64,000 nt of DNA from CALINF01 sp039980455 (GCA_039980455.1 JBDXCG010000003.1:1798001-1862000), one strand, 5' to 3'. Shown: positions 1 through 9,474, counted from the first letter of the stretch. Made by a program: numbers and translations. Notes: generated by a model not told the origin, from the letters alone.

Positions 1-762
1 GGGGGTGCTCATACGAGCACGCTTGGTCATAGGAATAACACGATGCACTGCAGCTTTGTAGTTATCGTTACTCCACGCTTGAACTGAGTCACCCAGGTTT
101 ACGATTATGGTGCCAGCCTGTGGCGGCACATCAATCCATCCATCTTGCGTAGACTGCGTCTGCAGGCCACCGGTATCATCCTGCACCAACAGTGTAACCA
201 GGCCGGGGTCAGTGTGATGGTGAAGAGCCATATCGCCCAGCGCTGTAACATTGTCGCGATCAGCCTTACCCAGTGGATCTTCCACAGGATAGTAATTCAG
301 CCTGGCATTACTGTAGTCGGCGTCACCATACAATTGCTCACCCTGCAGACCAAGCGAGCGATGCAATAGCTCCATCACTGATGCTGCGATGACACTCATG
401 GCTTCGTAATAGTCGCTTAGACTCTGGCGAAACTCGGGCATATCTGCCGGCCACTGATTGTGCTGATGACCCTTCCCCAGCGGTCTTGCGAAATCGAACA
501 CTTGTTTTAGATCGCGTTTACGCTTGGTCAACTCTCGGTCGTAATATCCCAATGGCTTGTCAGCCGTTCGTTCTATCGCAAGCAACTGCTGCCGTGGGCT
601 GGCAAAAAATCTAGCCGATTGCTGCCACATGGCGTCGATCACATCATCTGCGCCATGACCGGTTAGAAGAAAGAAACCGTGATCCCGGCAGGCGGCATCG
701 AGTGCCACGCGTGTTTTCTCATCGTGGGCTTTTTGCAGGTCAACTAATGGGACACTTTTCAC
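1..762 (-). CDS. 2-oxoglutarate/Fe(II) oxygenase, isopenicillin N synthase-like (3' part beyond left edge)
   Basis: The gene runs off the left edge, so only the first 254 residues are seen. The fold is that of isopenicillin N synthase-like non-haem iron dioxygenases: an N-terminal DIOX_N region, then the iron triad H183-x-D185 and H240, followed by an R250-x-S252 pair that fits the 2-oxoglutarate-binding RxS motif. Members oxidise small molecules using 2-oxoglutarate and O2 in the cytoplasm; the substrate cannot be read from sequence. The start is GTG at 762, because no ATG lies upstream before an in-frame TAA, and a purine-rich AGGAAAAAGAGAG lies just upstream. It follows the YegP-like gene on the same strand after about 60 bases, so they may be cotranscribed. 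Confidence 0.88.
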   Translation of the reverse strand, partial: MKSVPLVDLQKAHDEKTRVALDAACRDHGFFLLTGHGADDVIDAMWQQSARFFASPRQQLLAIERTADKPLGYYDRELTKRKRDLKQVFDFARPLGKGHQHNQWPADMPEFRQSLSDYYEAMSVIAASVMELLHRSLGLQGEQLYGDADYSNARLNYYPVEDPLGKADRDNVTALGDMALHHHTDPGLVTLLVQDDTGGLQTQSTQDGWIDVPPQAGTIIVNLGDSVQAWSNDNYKAAVHRVIPMTKRARMSTP

Positions 763-820
763 TACACGCTCTCTTTTTCCTAAGGTTTAGTCGCAGCACT
801 TCCTGCTCCAGACACTGGTA

Positions 821-1153
821 TCAGGTATTGTCTTTCACCTCAGCGGTTGGTCCGTTCTTTTTGACAGACTCGATACCGTTTTCCATACCAGCATTACCGG
901 AGTACATCTCACTCTTGCCGATAGATTGACCGTTGCCGGCCTTCAGCGAAAAGAATGGCTCGCCTTTCTTGGATTCCTTGCGCTCATAGCGGTTGTCATC
1001 GCCGGCGTTTTTTCTCACCGACTCTATACCATTCTCGGCGGCACCTTTACTCTCATACAGCTCGCTGGTCAGGATGATCTGTCCATTTCCTGCCTTGAGA
1101 TTGAACATGAACTTACCGCTGGGGGTTACTTTAAGATCAAAACTTGCTGCCAT
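821..1153 (-). CDS. YegP-like DUF1508 protein with two repeats
   Basis: This 110-residue protein consists of two tandem DUF1508 (UPF0339) repeats, roughly residues 5-50 and 62-108. Each carries the family signature: F-x-L-K-A-G-N-G-Q, then a serine-x-x-Y segment and N-G-I-E-S-V-(R/K)-K-N. The length matches E. coli YegP. The family is small, cytoplasmic and of unknown biochemical role, often reported among stress-induced proteins. The ATG at 1153 is preceded by AGGAGAAAGCGCT, a strong ribosome binding site. The oxygenase gene follows on the same strand. Confidence 0.93.
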   Translation of the reverse strand: MAASFDLKVTPSGKFMFNLKAGNGQIILTSELYESKGAAENGIESVRKNAGDDNRYERKESKKGEPFFSLKAGNGQSIGKSEMYSGNAGMENGIESVKKNGPTAEVKDNT

Positions 1154-1356
1154 AGCGCTTTCTCCTGTCGATTAATTGGTTAGGTTGCGCCCCAGAGTAT
1201 AGACGGGAATAAGTGATGGCGTTGGTTGGCCGAGTAACGGAGTCAGGAATAGAGTTCGTATTTTTTGGTTTCTACCGACAAGCTGCTTTGACACTATTGC
1301 ACCACCGTTAAATTTCCACTAGCGTAACCGCAAAACACACTCTATCGGACTCTATT

Positions 1357-1773
1357 ATGGCCAAAGGATTCACCGTCGGCAGTTTCTTCGCTCGCTGGCT
1401 GTTTGCCGCAGTACTGGTGTTTGGCACCTATAACCCTACTGATTATTCCTATATCGACTGGATTCTGGCAGAAAGCACCGCCTTTGAGCCTATCGTGGCC
1501 ATTGTAGGCATCGTCTTGCTCATAGGCTGGATTGTATTTTTGCGCGCCACTTTTATGTCGATGGGATGGCTAGGTATCAGCCTGGGGGCAGCTCTATTTG
1601 GTTGCATAATATGGTTGTTTGTAGACCTTGGCTGGCTGAGTCTCGACGCTACGGGCGCGATAAGCTGGATAGTCCTGATTATTTTGTCACTTATTCTGGC
1701 AACCGGCATGTCGTGGTCGCATATCCGCAGACGCATGAGCGGCCAGTTCGACGTAGACGAGGTTGACGACTAG
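1357..1773 (+). CDS. Four-helix inner-membrane protein, DUF6524-like
   Basis: A 138-residue protein that is almost entirely membrane-embedded. Four hydrophobic segments are visible at about residues 10-27, 41-62, 68-90 and 98-118, followed by a basic and then acidic cytoplasmic tail (residues 121-138). The pattern, including the N-terminal segment with T-Y-N-P-T before the second helix, matches what I recall of DUF6524 membrane proteins; no function is known. No strong ribosome binding site precedes the ATG. It stands alone between two minus-strand genes. The hairpin just downstream points the other way and is not its terminator. Confidence 0.8.
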   Translation: MAKGFTVGSFFARWLFAAVLVFGTYNPTDYSYIDWILAESTAFEPIVAIVGIVLLIGWIVFLRATFMSMGWLGISLGAALFGCIIWLFVDLGWLSLDATGAISWIVLIILSLILATGMSWSHIRRRMSGQFDVDEVDD

Positions 1774-1798
1774 GGGTTGAAAGTGAAAACACCCGCGC

Positions 1799-1826
1799 AA
1801 TAAAAAGCCGCCCAAAGGGGCGGCTC
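1799..1826 (-). terminator. Rho-independent terminator for the small exported-protein gene
   Basis: Read on the minus strand, a GC-rich stem of GCCGCCC pairing with GGGCGGC (1807-1813 and 1818-1824, four-base loop) is followed directly by TTTTTATT. It lies about 65 bases past the stop of the gene ending at 1892. On the plus strand the hairpin is followed by CAAAAATG, so it would not end the upstream plus-strand gene. Confidence 0.82.
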
Positions 1827-1891
1827 AAAAATGTGCAACCTGACTAAATATCACTATGGACCAAAACAGTACTAACCAAGGAATGTAACGG

Positions 1892-2224
1892 TTAGTTGTT
1901 CAGGGATACTTTGTCAGCCGTGTTATAAGATGAATTGGTAATCGCAACACCTTCTGAATCCAGCAGTGTGACGCTACCTTCTTTGTCTACCCAACACTTG
2001 ATGGTCTGACCTTCACCACCCGCTGGAATAGTCTTTATTTTCAATGTGTTACCAGAGCGTCCACGTTTAATGCCTTTAAGCTTAGTGCTGGTTTCTTCAC
2101 CAAAAACAGCTTCAATATTCGCTGTACACTGACTCAAATGCTCTTTGTCACTCTTGCCTGCCATTGCGGTTACCGCAGTACCTGCCAGAACAACGCCCAT
2201 TACCGTTACCATTAATTTCTTCAT
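1892..2224 (-). CDS. Small exported protein of unknown function
   Basis: A 110-residue precursor. Residues 1-22 form a clear Sec signal peptide (M-K-K-L, hydrophobic stretch, A-M-A cleavage before G-K-S-D). The mature part is about 88 residues, basic in the middle, with two cysteines (near residues 33 and 77) that could form a disulfide in the periplasm. I chose the ATG at 2224 over a longer reading frame because AGGGAGGTG sits 8-9 bases upstream and the signal peptide begins there. I do not recognise the family. It has its own terminator and probably is a single-gene unit. Confidence 0.78.
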   Translation of the reverse strand: MKKLMVTVMGVVLAGTAVTAMAGKSDKEHLSQCTANIEAVFGEETSTKLKGIKRGRSGNTLKIKTIPAGGEGQTIKCWVDKEGSVTLLDSEGVAITNSSYNTADKVSLNN

Positions 2225-2345
2225 TTCAAAGCACCTCCCTATAGGTTGCATTTGAATACTAACCATTCCCATATACGGGCGAAATATCCATAAATGATCT
2301 GAAGCGTTGCATTTTTGGGCAGGGTCTATCTATTGTGACTTAAGG

Positions 2346-3236
2346 CTACTGAACAGGCCTTGTATCAAGCTGGTGACGGATCTCATGAAACGCCTCAAAA
2401 ATCACATCGCGCAGAACGCGCATTCTGGCGCTCAAGCGTAGGTCTTTGTGAGTCAGCACCCACATATCCATTTGATGCACAATGGTTGCCCCAGGCACGC
2501 GCACAATGTTGGGTTCGTAGTACGCCGAGAAGCAAGGTAGATAAGCCATCCCCATTTGAAAATTCAATGCGTCTACCAACAGATTGATGTCCTGGATGGC
2601 GTGTCGAACTGGGATATTTGGATAGTCTACGCTCTGAAGCCACTCTTCCACCGTGGCGCCGGGGTTCTTACCAATCCAGGTTAAGTGGGATACGTCCGCG
2701 GGATCATCGGGGTTCAGCAGATCACGATGTACATAGGCGGAGGCCGTGAGTGGTGAGAGCAGGCGACCGATTAAATAATCGGGGGGTCTCTGCCCGGCTG
2801 GCAGTGCTCTGATAGCGATGTCTGCCTCCCGCCTGCTTAGATCGAGTGATTCGGTACTGGACATGAGCTCCAGTTCAATCGCTGGATAATTTTCAGCAAA
2901 TTCGCTAAAGCGACTCATTATGAAACCGAAGCCAGATGTAGGCGGTAATGTCAGGCGAATAGCACCCTCCAGTTCCTGATCACCGCCAGTGATTTTGCGT
3001 TCTGCTGCATTGATCAATTCTTCTACATGCTCTGCAGTGGGTAGCATCTGCTCAGCTGCAGAGGTCATTTTGTAGCCATCGGGTGTTCTATCAAACAGCC
3101 GCGTGCCAAGGTCTCGCTCAAGGTCGTCCAGACGACGCGTCACCGTAGAATTGCTAACCCCCAGTGCCTGCGCCGCGCCCCGCGCAGAACCTTTTCGGCT
3201 AAGCGCTATCAGCACCTTCATGTCATTCCAATCCAC
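2346..3236 (-). CDS. LysR family transcriptional regulator
   Basis: A 296-residue LysR-type regulator. Residues 1-60 hold the winged helix-turn-helix (G-S-A-R-G-A-A-Q-A-L-G-V-S-N-S-T-V-T-R-R-L), followed by a linker helix and a substrate-binding domain of the periplasmic-binding-protein type. The best start is GTG at 3236, giving V-D-W-N-D-M as in many LysR proteins. GGAGAG lies about 8 bases upstream, whereas the longer reading frame adds 61 residues unlike the family. It is transcribed divergently from the three-domain fusion gene at 3364 across a 127-base gap. By the usual habit of the family it may regulate that gene and itself; the effector is unknown. Confidence 0.93.
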   Translation of the reverse strand: MDWNDMKVLIALSRKGSARGAAQALGVSNSTVTRRLDDLERDLGTRLFDRTPDGYKMTSAAEQMLPTAEHVEELINAAERKITGGDQELEGAIRLTLPPTSGFGFIMSRFSEFAENYPAIELELMSSTESLDLSRREADIAIRALPAGQRPPDYLIGRLLSPLTASAYVHRDLLNPDDPADVSHLTWIGKNPGATVEEWLQSVDYPNIPVRHAIQDINLLVDALNFQMGMAYLPCFSAYYEPNIVRVPGATIVHQMDMWVLTHKDLRLSARMRVLRDVIFEAFHEIRHQLDTRPVQ

Positions 3237-3363
3237 TAAAGACTCTCCAACACAGTCGAGCCTGCATCTTCTGGCAAGCTTAGGCGGAACGCAACCACCC
3301 CATTTTCTCGTAACACTGCTATCATTCTGTCGCTCTTCACTTTCTCGGTGGCTAACCCTCAGC

Positions 3364-6300
3364 ATGAACTCCATCGACCAATCACCCTCCGATGTCGCCC
3401 TTATTGCCGAGCTGCACAAGCTGCTCGAAAAGCACTATGCGCTGGATGGCACACTCACATCGCTACCTGGTGATCGCGACAGCAACTTCCAACTTAATTG
3501 CTTAACCGGCGAGAAATATGTGGTCAAGCTGATGGACGCCGCCTGCTCCGAACGGGCAGTGAGCTTTCAGGTAGAAGCGCTTTTACACCTCCAGTCGAGC
3601 AACAACGAGCTAGTTTTGCCCCGTGTATGCCCTGCCCTTTCTGGCGGACACTGGATGCTGGTGAATATAGAAAATGAAATGCGGATCCTGTGGGTACTCA
3701 GCTGGTGCGAAGGACAACTACTGGCCAGGTTCTCGCCGCGTCACGGAGAACTGGCGTACAGCTTCGGGGGGCTTTTGGCGCAATTGAATTGTCACCTCGC
3801 AGATTTTACGCACCCTGCAATGAAAGACGGCCATCACTGGGAGCTCACTCATGCACTGGATCATAAAGAGCGATTGAGTGCTATCGCTGGAGATACCCAG
3901 ATACTGGCCCGCAACACCCTGGAACAGTTTCAATCCAAACTTGAGCCGGTGAGCGAAAGATTGCGATGGGGCGTAGTGCACAACGACGCCAACGACTACA
4001 ACGTACTGGTCGACGTAAGCAGTGATGGCGAGTACTCCGGCCCCCGAGTTACGGGCATTTTTGATTTTGGCGACATGTCCTACCAGCCTGTGGTTTTTGA
4101 TGCCGCTATCGCGCTTGCCTATCTGGTTCTGGATGAAGTCGACCCACTACGGGTATGTCGCGACTTTCTGCGTGGCTATGCGGAAGTTAATCCGCTAACC
4201 GAGGATGAAGTTGATCTCCTGTTCACGTTGATCAAAACCAGACTCGCGGTAAGTATCGCAATATCCAGCGCGCGCCAACTGGAGGAACCCGATGACCCGT
4301 ATATCGTCATCAGCCAGAAACCGGCGATTGACGCGCTTACTCGCCTGGACGCCATCGCCAACGATTTGGCAACAGCCCAGTTTAGGCAGGCTTGTGGCTT
4401 GAACGTTGTGGCACAGGCAGACAAAGCCATCGCGTGGCTTGCGAGCCAACAGGAAAAGCTGGCGCCTGTGATAGTACATCGGGACGGATTTCACTCAATC
4501 GATCTCAGCATCGGTAGTCTGCTGTTGGGCGCAAATCCTGCAAACGCTGAACTGGTGCCTCTTACAACGCTCATAAACAATGATATGCAAAACGCGGGGG
4601 TCAGCGTGGCCTATGGACGCTACGGCGAACCCCGAGGCATTTATGATACCCCCGCTTTTGGTGCCAGCGAATACCCGACCCAGGAGCGTCGCACAGAGCA
4701 TCTGGGAGTCGATATTTTCTGTGCGCCCGGTACTCCCGTGCATGCCCCGCTGAAGGCCACCGTCGCATGTATTCATAACAATGTCGGCGCGTTGGACTAC
4801 GGACCACTAGTGATATTGCGCCATGAGCCAGATCACTGCCCTCCCGTTTACTCTCTCTATGGGCATCTGGCATTGGACAGCGTCTCTACGCTGGAGCCTG
4901 GTCAGTTGCTGCACCCCGGGGAAATGTTCGCACGGGTAGGCGACGCCGATGAGAACGGAGGCTGGACACCACACCTGCATATCCAGCTGATACTCGACCT
5001 ATTAGCGCTGAATGAAAATTTTCCGGGCGTAGCCAAGCCATCAGATGGCGCGTTCTGGCGCGCACTCTGCCCTAGCCCTGCCTGGTTACTGAAAGATCGC
5101 ACTTGCGAAGAACTGGATGGACAACCTGCACCCGCGCAGCTGCACTCGCAACGTGAACAGTTATTAGGATCCAGCTTAAGTCTGTCGTACAACGCGCCGT
5201 TACATATCGTGCGGGGCTATCGCCAGTTTCTCTATGACAGCCAGGCCAGAGCGTATCTAGACCTATACAACAATGTTGCCCACGTAGGACACAGCCATCC
5301 GCGCGTGATCAATGCTATTGCCCTGCAAACCGCATTACTTAACACCAATACGCGTTACCTGCACGACAACATCGTGAACTACGCGCAGCGACTCACAGCC
5401 ACATTGCCCGATGAACTGGATACCTGCTTCTTCGTGAACTCGGCCAGCGAAGCGAACGAGCTGGCACTTCGGCTGGCGCAGACATACACACGCCGCAAAG
5501 ACATGCTGGTGATAGAAGCGGCCTATCACGGCCATACCAGCGCGCTGGTCGAGCTCAGCCCCTACAAGTACAACGGACCCGGTGGCCAGGGTTCCAGCGA
5601 CTGGGTTCATGAGGTGCCATTGGCCGATGACTATCGCGGCAAATACCGCCGCGACCAACACAACGTGGGCACCCTCTATGCAGACGCACTCAATGAAGTT
5701 TTGGTGACAGCGCAAACATCCGGGCGTGGCGTGGCGGGGTTTATTGCCGAAACGCTGCCTAGTGTGGGCGGACAAATACAGTTCCCTGCAGGCTATCTGG
5801 CAGAGAGCTACTCTCATGTTCGTGCAGCTGGCGGTCTTTGCATAGCAGATGAAGTTCAAGTGGGGTTTGGCAGATTGGGTGATAGCTTTTGGGGGTTTGA
5901 GAGTGAGTCAGTCGTCCCTGATATCGTGGTACTTGGCAAACCCATCGCCAACGGCTATCCACTAGGCGCTGTTATTACCCGACGCGACATAGCGAATCGA
6001 TTCGACAACGGTATGGAGTTCTTCAGTACTTTTGGAGGGAACCCGGTAGCCTGCGCTGCCGGCCTGGCAGTGCTGGATGTGCTTGAGGAAGAGCAGCTAC
6101 AGGATAACGCCAGAGTTAACGGCGCTTTACTGTCTGATGGATTACGCAACCTCCAAAAGCAGTATCCAGTGATCGGTGATGTGCGCGGGCGCGGCTTCTT
6201 TCTGGGGATAGAGCTGGTTCGCAGTGTTGACACACTTGAACCGGCAGCAGGTGAGGCACGTTATCTAGTTAACCGGATGCGCGAGCGGGGAATACTGGCG

Positions 6301-6420
6301 GGTACCGACGGCCCCCTACACAACGTGATTAAGCTGCGGCCGACAATGGTAACCAACGCGCGGGATATCGCGGTATTGCTTGATGTATTAGAGCAGGCGT
6401 TGCAGGAAATCTCGATCTAG
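3364..6420 (+). CDS. Three-domain fusion: APH-like kinase, M23 peptidase-like domain, class III aminotransferase-like domain
   Basis: A 1018-residue protein joining three normally separate folds. Residues about 1-350 are an aminoglycoside-phosphotransferase/choline-kinase fold with the catalytic H206-N-D208 loop and a D-F-G-D metal site near 233. Residues about 410-560 are an M23 (LytM-type) domain with H446-x-x-x-D450 and H537-x-H539, so the zinc ligands look intact. Residues about 595-1018 are a class III PLP enzyme with K859 in a G-K-P-I-A-N-G context. The kinase and PLP parts resemble hydroxylysine kinase and the phospho-amine phospho-lyases (AGXT2L type). A pathway of phosphorylating an amino alcohol and then eliminating phosphate and ammonia is therefore plausible, but is inference. 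No signal peptide is seen, which is odd for an M23 domain. The ATG at 3364 was chosen because the longer frame reads back through the LysR gene. Confidence 0.9.
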   Translation: MNSIDQSPSDVALIAELHKLLEKHYALDGTLTSLPGDRDSNFQLNCLTGEKYVVKLMDAACSERAVSFQVEALLHLQSSNNELVLPRVCPALSGGHWMLVNIENEMRILWVLSWCEGQLLARFSPRHGELAYSFGGLLAQLNCHLADFTHPAMKDGHHWELTHALDHKERLSAIAGDTQILARNTLEQFQSKLEPVSERLRWGVVHNDANDYNVLVDVSSDGEYSGPRVTGIFDFGDMSYQPVVFDAAIALAYLVLDEVDPLRVCRDFLRGYAEVNPLTEDEVDLLFTLIKTRLAVSIAISSARQLEEPDDPYIVISQKPAIDALTRLDAIANDLATAQFRQACGLNVVAQADKAIAWLASQQEKLAPVIVHRDGFHSIDLSIGSLLLGANPANAELVPLTTLINNDMQNAGVSVAYGRYGEPRGIYDTPAFGASEYPTQERRTEHLGVDIFCAPGTPVHAPLKATVACIHNNVGALDYGPLVILRHEPDHCPPVYSLYGHLALDSVSTLEPGQLLHPGEMFARVGDADENGGWTPHLHIQLILDLLALNENFPGVAKPSDGAFWRALCPSPAWLLKDRTCEELDGQPAPAQLHSQREQLLGSSLSLSYNAPLHIVRGYRQFLYDSQARAYLDLYNNVAHVGHSHPRVINAIALQTALLNTNTRYLHDNIVNYAQRLTATLPDELDTCFFVNSASEANELALRLAQTYTRRKDMLVIEAAYHGHTSALVELSPYKYNGPGGQGSSDWVHEVPLADDYRGKYRRDQHNVGTLYADALNEVLVTAQTSGRGVAGFIAETLPSVGGQIQFPAGYLAESYSHVRAAGGLCIADEVQVGFGRLGDSFWGFESESVVPDIVVLGKPIANGYPLGAVITRRDIANRFDNGMEFFSTFGGNPVACAAGLAVLDVLEEEQLQDNARVNGALLSDGLRNLQKQYPVIGDVRGRGFFLGIELVRSVDTLEPAAGEARYLVNRMRERGILAGTDGPLHNVIKLRPTMVTNARDIAVLLDVLEQALQEISI

Positions 6421-7376
6421 CCATAGAACGCGGCGAACGCATTAACAAACGCAGACATCTGATCTGCAGGCAGATCATTAATCCCTGCAGCCGCTTTGCG
6501 GCCCCCACCGGTCGCAAACTGCATACATAACTCATCGGCACCGGTCTTATTGTTCAGAGGCGCCCTCACACTAACAACGTAGTTTCCAGACACCTTCTCT
6601 GTCAGCACCGCGTGTGCGCGATCTGGATCTGAATTGGCCAGGTCATTGCTGTACACACCACTGACCCGTCGCGCCCATGGCGCGTTAGGCATTACGTAAG
6701 CTGCCACGGATGCATTGATAAAATGCGGCGAGAGCGCCGAGGCCATGCTCATATCCTGCTGATAACCGGTTTCAAGACGTTCATAGTGCTCGGCGCCATC
6801 TTCGATAAAGCTAAACGGATTATCATAGGCGCTAATCAATCTGAATAATTCTGCTGGCTCAAAGTGCAGGTCTTCCAGCGCAGATCCATAACCGTTGTAG
6901 TTAGTATAAATACCGAGGTTTTCGAGCTGCTCCAACTGGTTGCTATCGAGAGCAAGCGGTCGCGCTATTCGCAGCGCGCTGTCTCTCAGGTTGTCACCAA
7001 ACGTACCGACTACAGCCCATCCAAGATACTGGCCTTGTAGGTGCGTATTGATGAGTAAGCTAGTGCACACGTCTGGGGCGGTATTGATCAGTGTCTGCAG
7101 TCGATCCGATTGCGGTATCTCACCTGCAAAATGATGGTCACAGTAGAATACCGCCGCGCCGGTTTGAAGCACGCGATCCAGTTCATTGCGGTTCTTATCT
7201 AAGGAAACATCCAAAACCGTCACTCTGGAGCTAGCGTCACTGTGAACACGATCCAGTAATTTGATATCGCGCTTAACGCCTGTGACAAGCTGAGTCTCTC
7301 GTGGCTCGGCCAAACGCAGCTGGATCAGGGCGCACAAACCGTCCGCATCACCATTGAAAACATCAAAGTCAGTCAT
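6417..7376 (-). CDS. DHH family phosphoesterase
   Basis: A 319-residue DHH/DHHA1 protein. The N-terminus has the N-G-D-A-D-G metal motif (residues 8-13), the D-H-H signature follows near residue 80, and the C-terminus has the DHHA1 G-G-G-R-K-A-A-A-G loop near residue 295. Such proteins are manganese-dependent phosphodiesterases or phosphatases acting on nanoRNA, cyclic dinucleotides, pAp or related substrates. The substrate here is not determined. The ATG at 7376 follows GAAGGTTCATC. Its stop overlaps the stop of the convergent fusion gene in a shared CTAG. Confidence 0.88.
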   Translation of the reverse strand: MTDFDVFNGDADGLCALIQLRLAEPRETQLVTGVKRDIKLLDRVHSDASSRVTVLDVSLDKNRNELDRVLQTGAAVFYCDHHFAGEIPQSDRLQTLINTAPDVCTSLLINTHLQGQYLGWAVVGTFGDNLRDSALRIARPLALDSNQLEQLENLGIYTNYNGYGSALEDLHFEPAELFRLISAYDNPFSFIEDGAEHYERLETGYQQDMSMASALSPHFINASVAAYVMPNAPWARRVSGVYSNDLANSDPDRAHAVLTEKVSGNYVVSVRAPLNNKTGADELCMQFATGGGRKAAAGINDLPADQMSAFVNAFAAFYG

Positions 7377-7434
7377 GATGAACCTTCAAAAAATTTTGTA
7401 GAAAGAGCGGGTAACAGGAGAGTCGCCGCTGCGG

Positions 7435-9474
7435 CTACTCAAGACGAGTGCGTTCGGGGAAGAGCGGCTGTACATTGTTCGCGGGTAGGTCAACCAACTG
7501 AGAAGAGGAGCGCTTTCCCGCTTTACCCTGCTTCACCCAGACATGGTCGTGGCGCACTTCATGCCCACCAAACCCGGCCACGGAGCGGCTGAGCACTTCA
7601 GTGATCCCGACACAATCAATATTGTCGCAATAGTGCATCAACTCAGTAAGCGCCCGGTGCATCTGTGCAAAGGTCAGACACTCTTCCTCAGCTCGCATTA
7701 TCATCGGATGGCCAGTACCGGTAACAGCAGTACCCAGCAGCAGCTCCTCATGTAACTTTTCGCCTGGTCGCAGGCCGATGTACTCAATCTCTACCGGGTG
7801 ACTGTGATGACTGTCGTGCTCCATTTCATAGCCGGCCAGGCGAATCATGCGCCGCGCCAGGTCTACGATCTGCACGGGCTCACCCATATCCAGTACAAAC
7901 ACATCGCCACCGGTTCCCATAGCGCTTGCTTGCAGAACCAACTGGGCCGCCTCTTCAATACTCATGAAATAGCGAGACACTTCCGGATGAGTGATGGTTA
8001 CCGGACCTCCGCTTTCTATCTGCTCACGAAATAGCGGCACCACTGAGCCAGATGAGCCCAGTACATTGCCAAACCGCACCATACAAAAGCGAGTGTTTGA
8101 ATCTTTTTGTGCCATCGCTTGCAAAATCAGCTCAGCGAAACGTTTTGAGGCACCCATCACATTGGTGGGACGAACCGCCTTGTCTGTGCTCACCAATACA
8201 AAGGTCTCAACCCCCACTTTGCGCGCAGCTTCTGCCGCGTGCCAGGTACCAAAGACGTTATTCGCTACGCCCTCAGCCACGTTATATTCCACCATGGGAA
8301 CGTGCTTATAAGCCGCGGCATGGTAGACAGTGTTCACACCAAAAGTGCGGTAGATAGTTTCGAGTCGTCGTTGGTCCTGAATTGAGCCGAGCAACACAAC
8401 CACGTTGGTGTGAGTACCCGATGCCGCTTGAATAGACTTGAGTTCTCGCTCGATGTTGTACAGGGCATACTCGGAATTATCGAGCAGCAGCAAATCTGCC
8501 GGTCCGGAGCTCAGTATCTGGCGACACAGTTCAGACCCAATTGATCCGCCGGCACCTGTTACCAGGACAACTTTGTTATGGATACAGCGTTCGATCAGTT
8601 CGGGATGTGGTGGTACGGGTTCACGACCCAGCAGGTCATCCAGATCGATATCCTGAATTTGGTTCACGCTGGCCTGACCTGCCACTAGCTCATTAATTTT
8701 GGGGACAGTCCTTACATGCACTGGCAAGCCGACAAGTGAGTTGATTATCTCACGACGCCGCTCGGCGCTGGCTGATGGAATCGCCAACAACACCTGCGTA
8801 ATGTGATGTTGCTCGATGAGACCCTCAAGCTCTTCAGGGTGCGCTACCGGCATACCATTGATGACTGAGCGATGTGAGCGAGGATCATCGTCGACAAACG
8901 CGATAACCTCGTACTGGTCACCCTGGTGTAGGGCTGTTAACAGTTGACGGCCAGACTCTCCGGCACCATAGATCAACACATTCTTGGTGGTAGAACGCAG
9001 CTTGGATTGGTAATAGGCACGCACGACCAAGCGTGAGCCACCGATACCCAACATGGCAAGCACCCAGAAGATAAACGGTGTAGATCGTGGAACCTCAGCC
9101 TGCATAAAAAAGATTGAAGCGCCCAGTACCAGCGTGGAATAGCTAACCGCGGTGATTATTGCCCATATAGCCTGCTGGCCCATGAAGCGGATCACCGCCC
9201 GGTACAATCCGAGGCGCAAAAAGATAATCGCGCTGGCAACCAAAGTCGTCAGGCCAACCATCCATTCGACGGCGCCCAGCTGGAAATCGAAGCCACCGTA
9301 GCGCAGCGCCACAGCAAACCACATGGCGGCAGACACGAATACCATGTCAACCAGCAGCAGCACTGTCTGCTTAATGTTGCGAGGTAGCTCCACCAGCTTT
9401 TCTACAGATTCACGGACACTTCTCAGCACGTGAGAGACGCCGTTCACTACTAACTCTGCCGTACGATTTAGCAA
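7435..9474 (-). CDS. wbpM: WbpM/CapD-type nucleotide-sugar 4,6-dehydratase
   Basis: A 679-residue membrane-anchored dehydratase. Four hydrophobic segments occupy about residues 38-155. A first Rossmann motif (G170-A-G-E-S-G) follows, then the catalytic SDR domain with T-G-A-G-G-S-I-G at about 306-313, S429-T430-D431-K432 and M440-x-x-x-K444. Methionine in place of the usual SDR tyrosine is typical of the WbpM/PglF/FlaA1 group. Members convert UDP-GlcNAc to a UDP-4-keto-6-deoxy sugar for O-antigen or capsule. The start appears to be TTG at 9474, just after AGGGAG; a start a few codons downstream cannot be excluded. It is the last gene of the wbpK-wbpL-wbpM group. Confidence 0.93.
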   Translation of the reverse strand: MLNRTAELVVNGVSHVLRSVRESVEKLVELPRNIKQTVLLLVDMVFVSAAMWFAVALRYGGFDFQLGAVEWMVGLTTLVASAIIFLRLGLYRAVIRFMGQQAIWAIITAVSYSTLVLGASIFFMQAEVPRSTPFIFWVLAMLGIGGSRLVVRAYYQSKLRSTTKNVLIYGAGESGRQLLTALHQGDQYEVIAFVDDDPRSHRSVINGMPVAHPEELEGLIEQHHITQVLLAIPSASAERRREIINSLVGLPVHVRTVPKINELVAGQASVNQIQDIDLDDLLGREPVPPHPELIERCIHNKVVLVTGAGGSIGSELCRQILSSGPADLLLLDNSEYALYNIERELKSIQAASGTHTNVVVLLGSIQDQRRLETIYRTFGVNTVYHAAAYKHVPMVEYNVAEGVANNVFGTWHAAEAARKVGVETFVLVSTDKAVRPTNVMGASKRFAELILQAMAQKDSNTRFCMVRFGNVLGSSGSVVPLFREQIESGGPVTITHPEVSRYFMSIEEAAQLVLQASAMGTGGDVFVLDMGEPVQIVDLARRMIRLAGYEMEHDSHHSHPVEIEYIGLRPGEKLHEELLLGTAVTGTGHPMIMRAEEECLTFAQMHRALTELMHYCDNIDCVGITEVLSRSVAGFGGHEVRHDHVWVKQGKAGKRSSSQLVDLPANNVQPLFPERTRLE

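Noticed and set aside
5335..5859. 174-codon minus-strand frame inside the fusion gene
   Set aside because: Antisense shadow of the PLP domain; composition is that of the complementary strand of a real gene.
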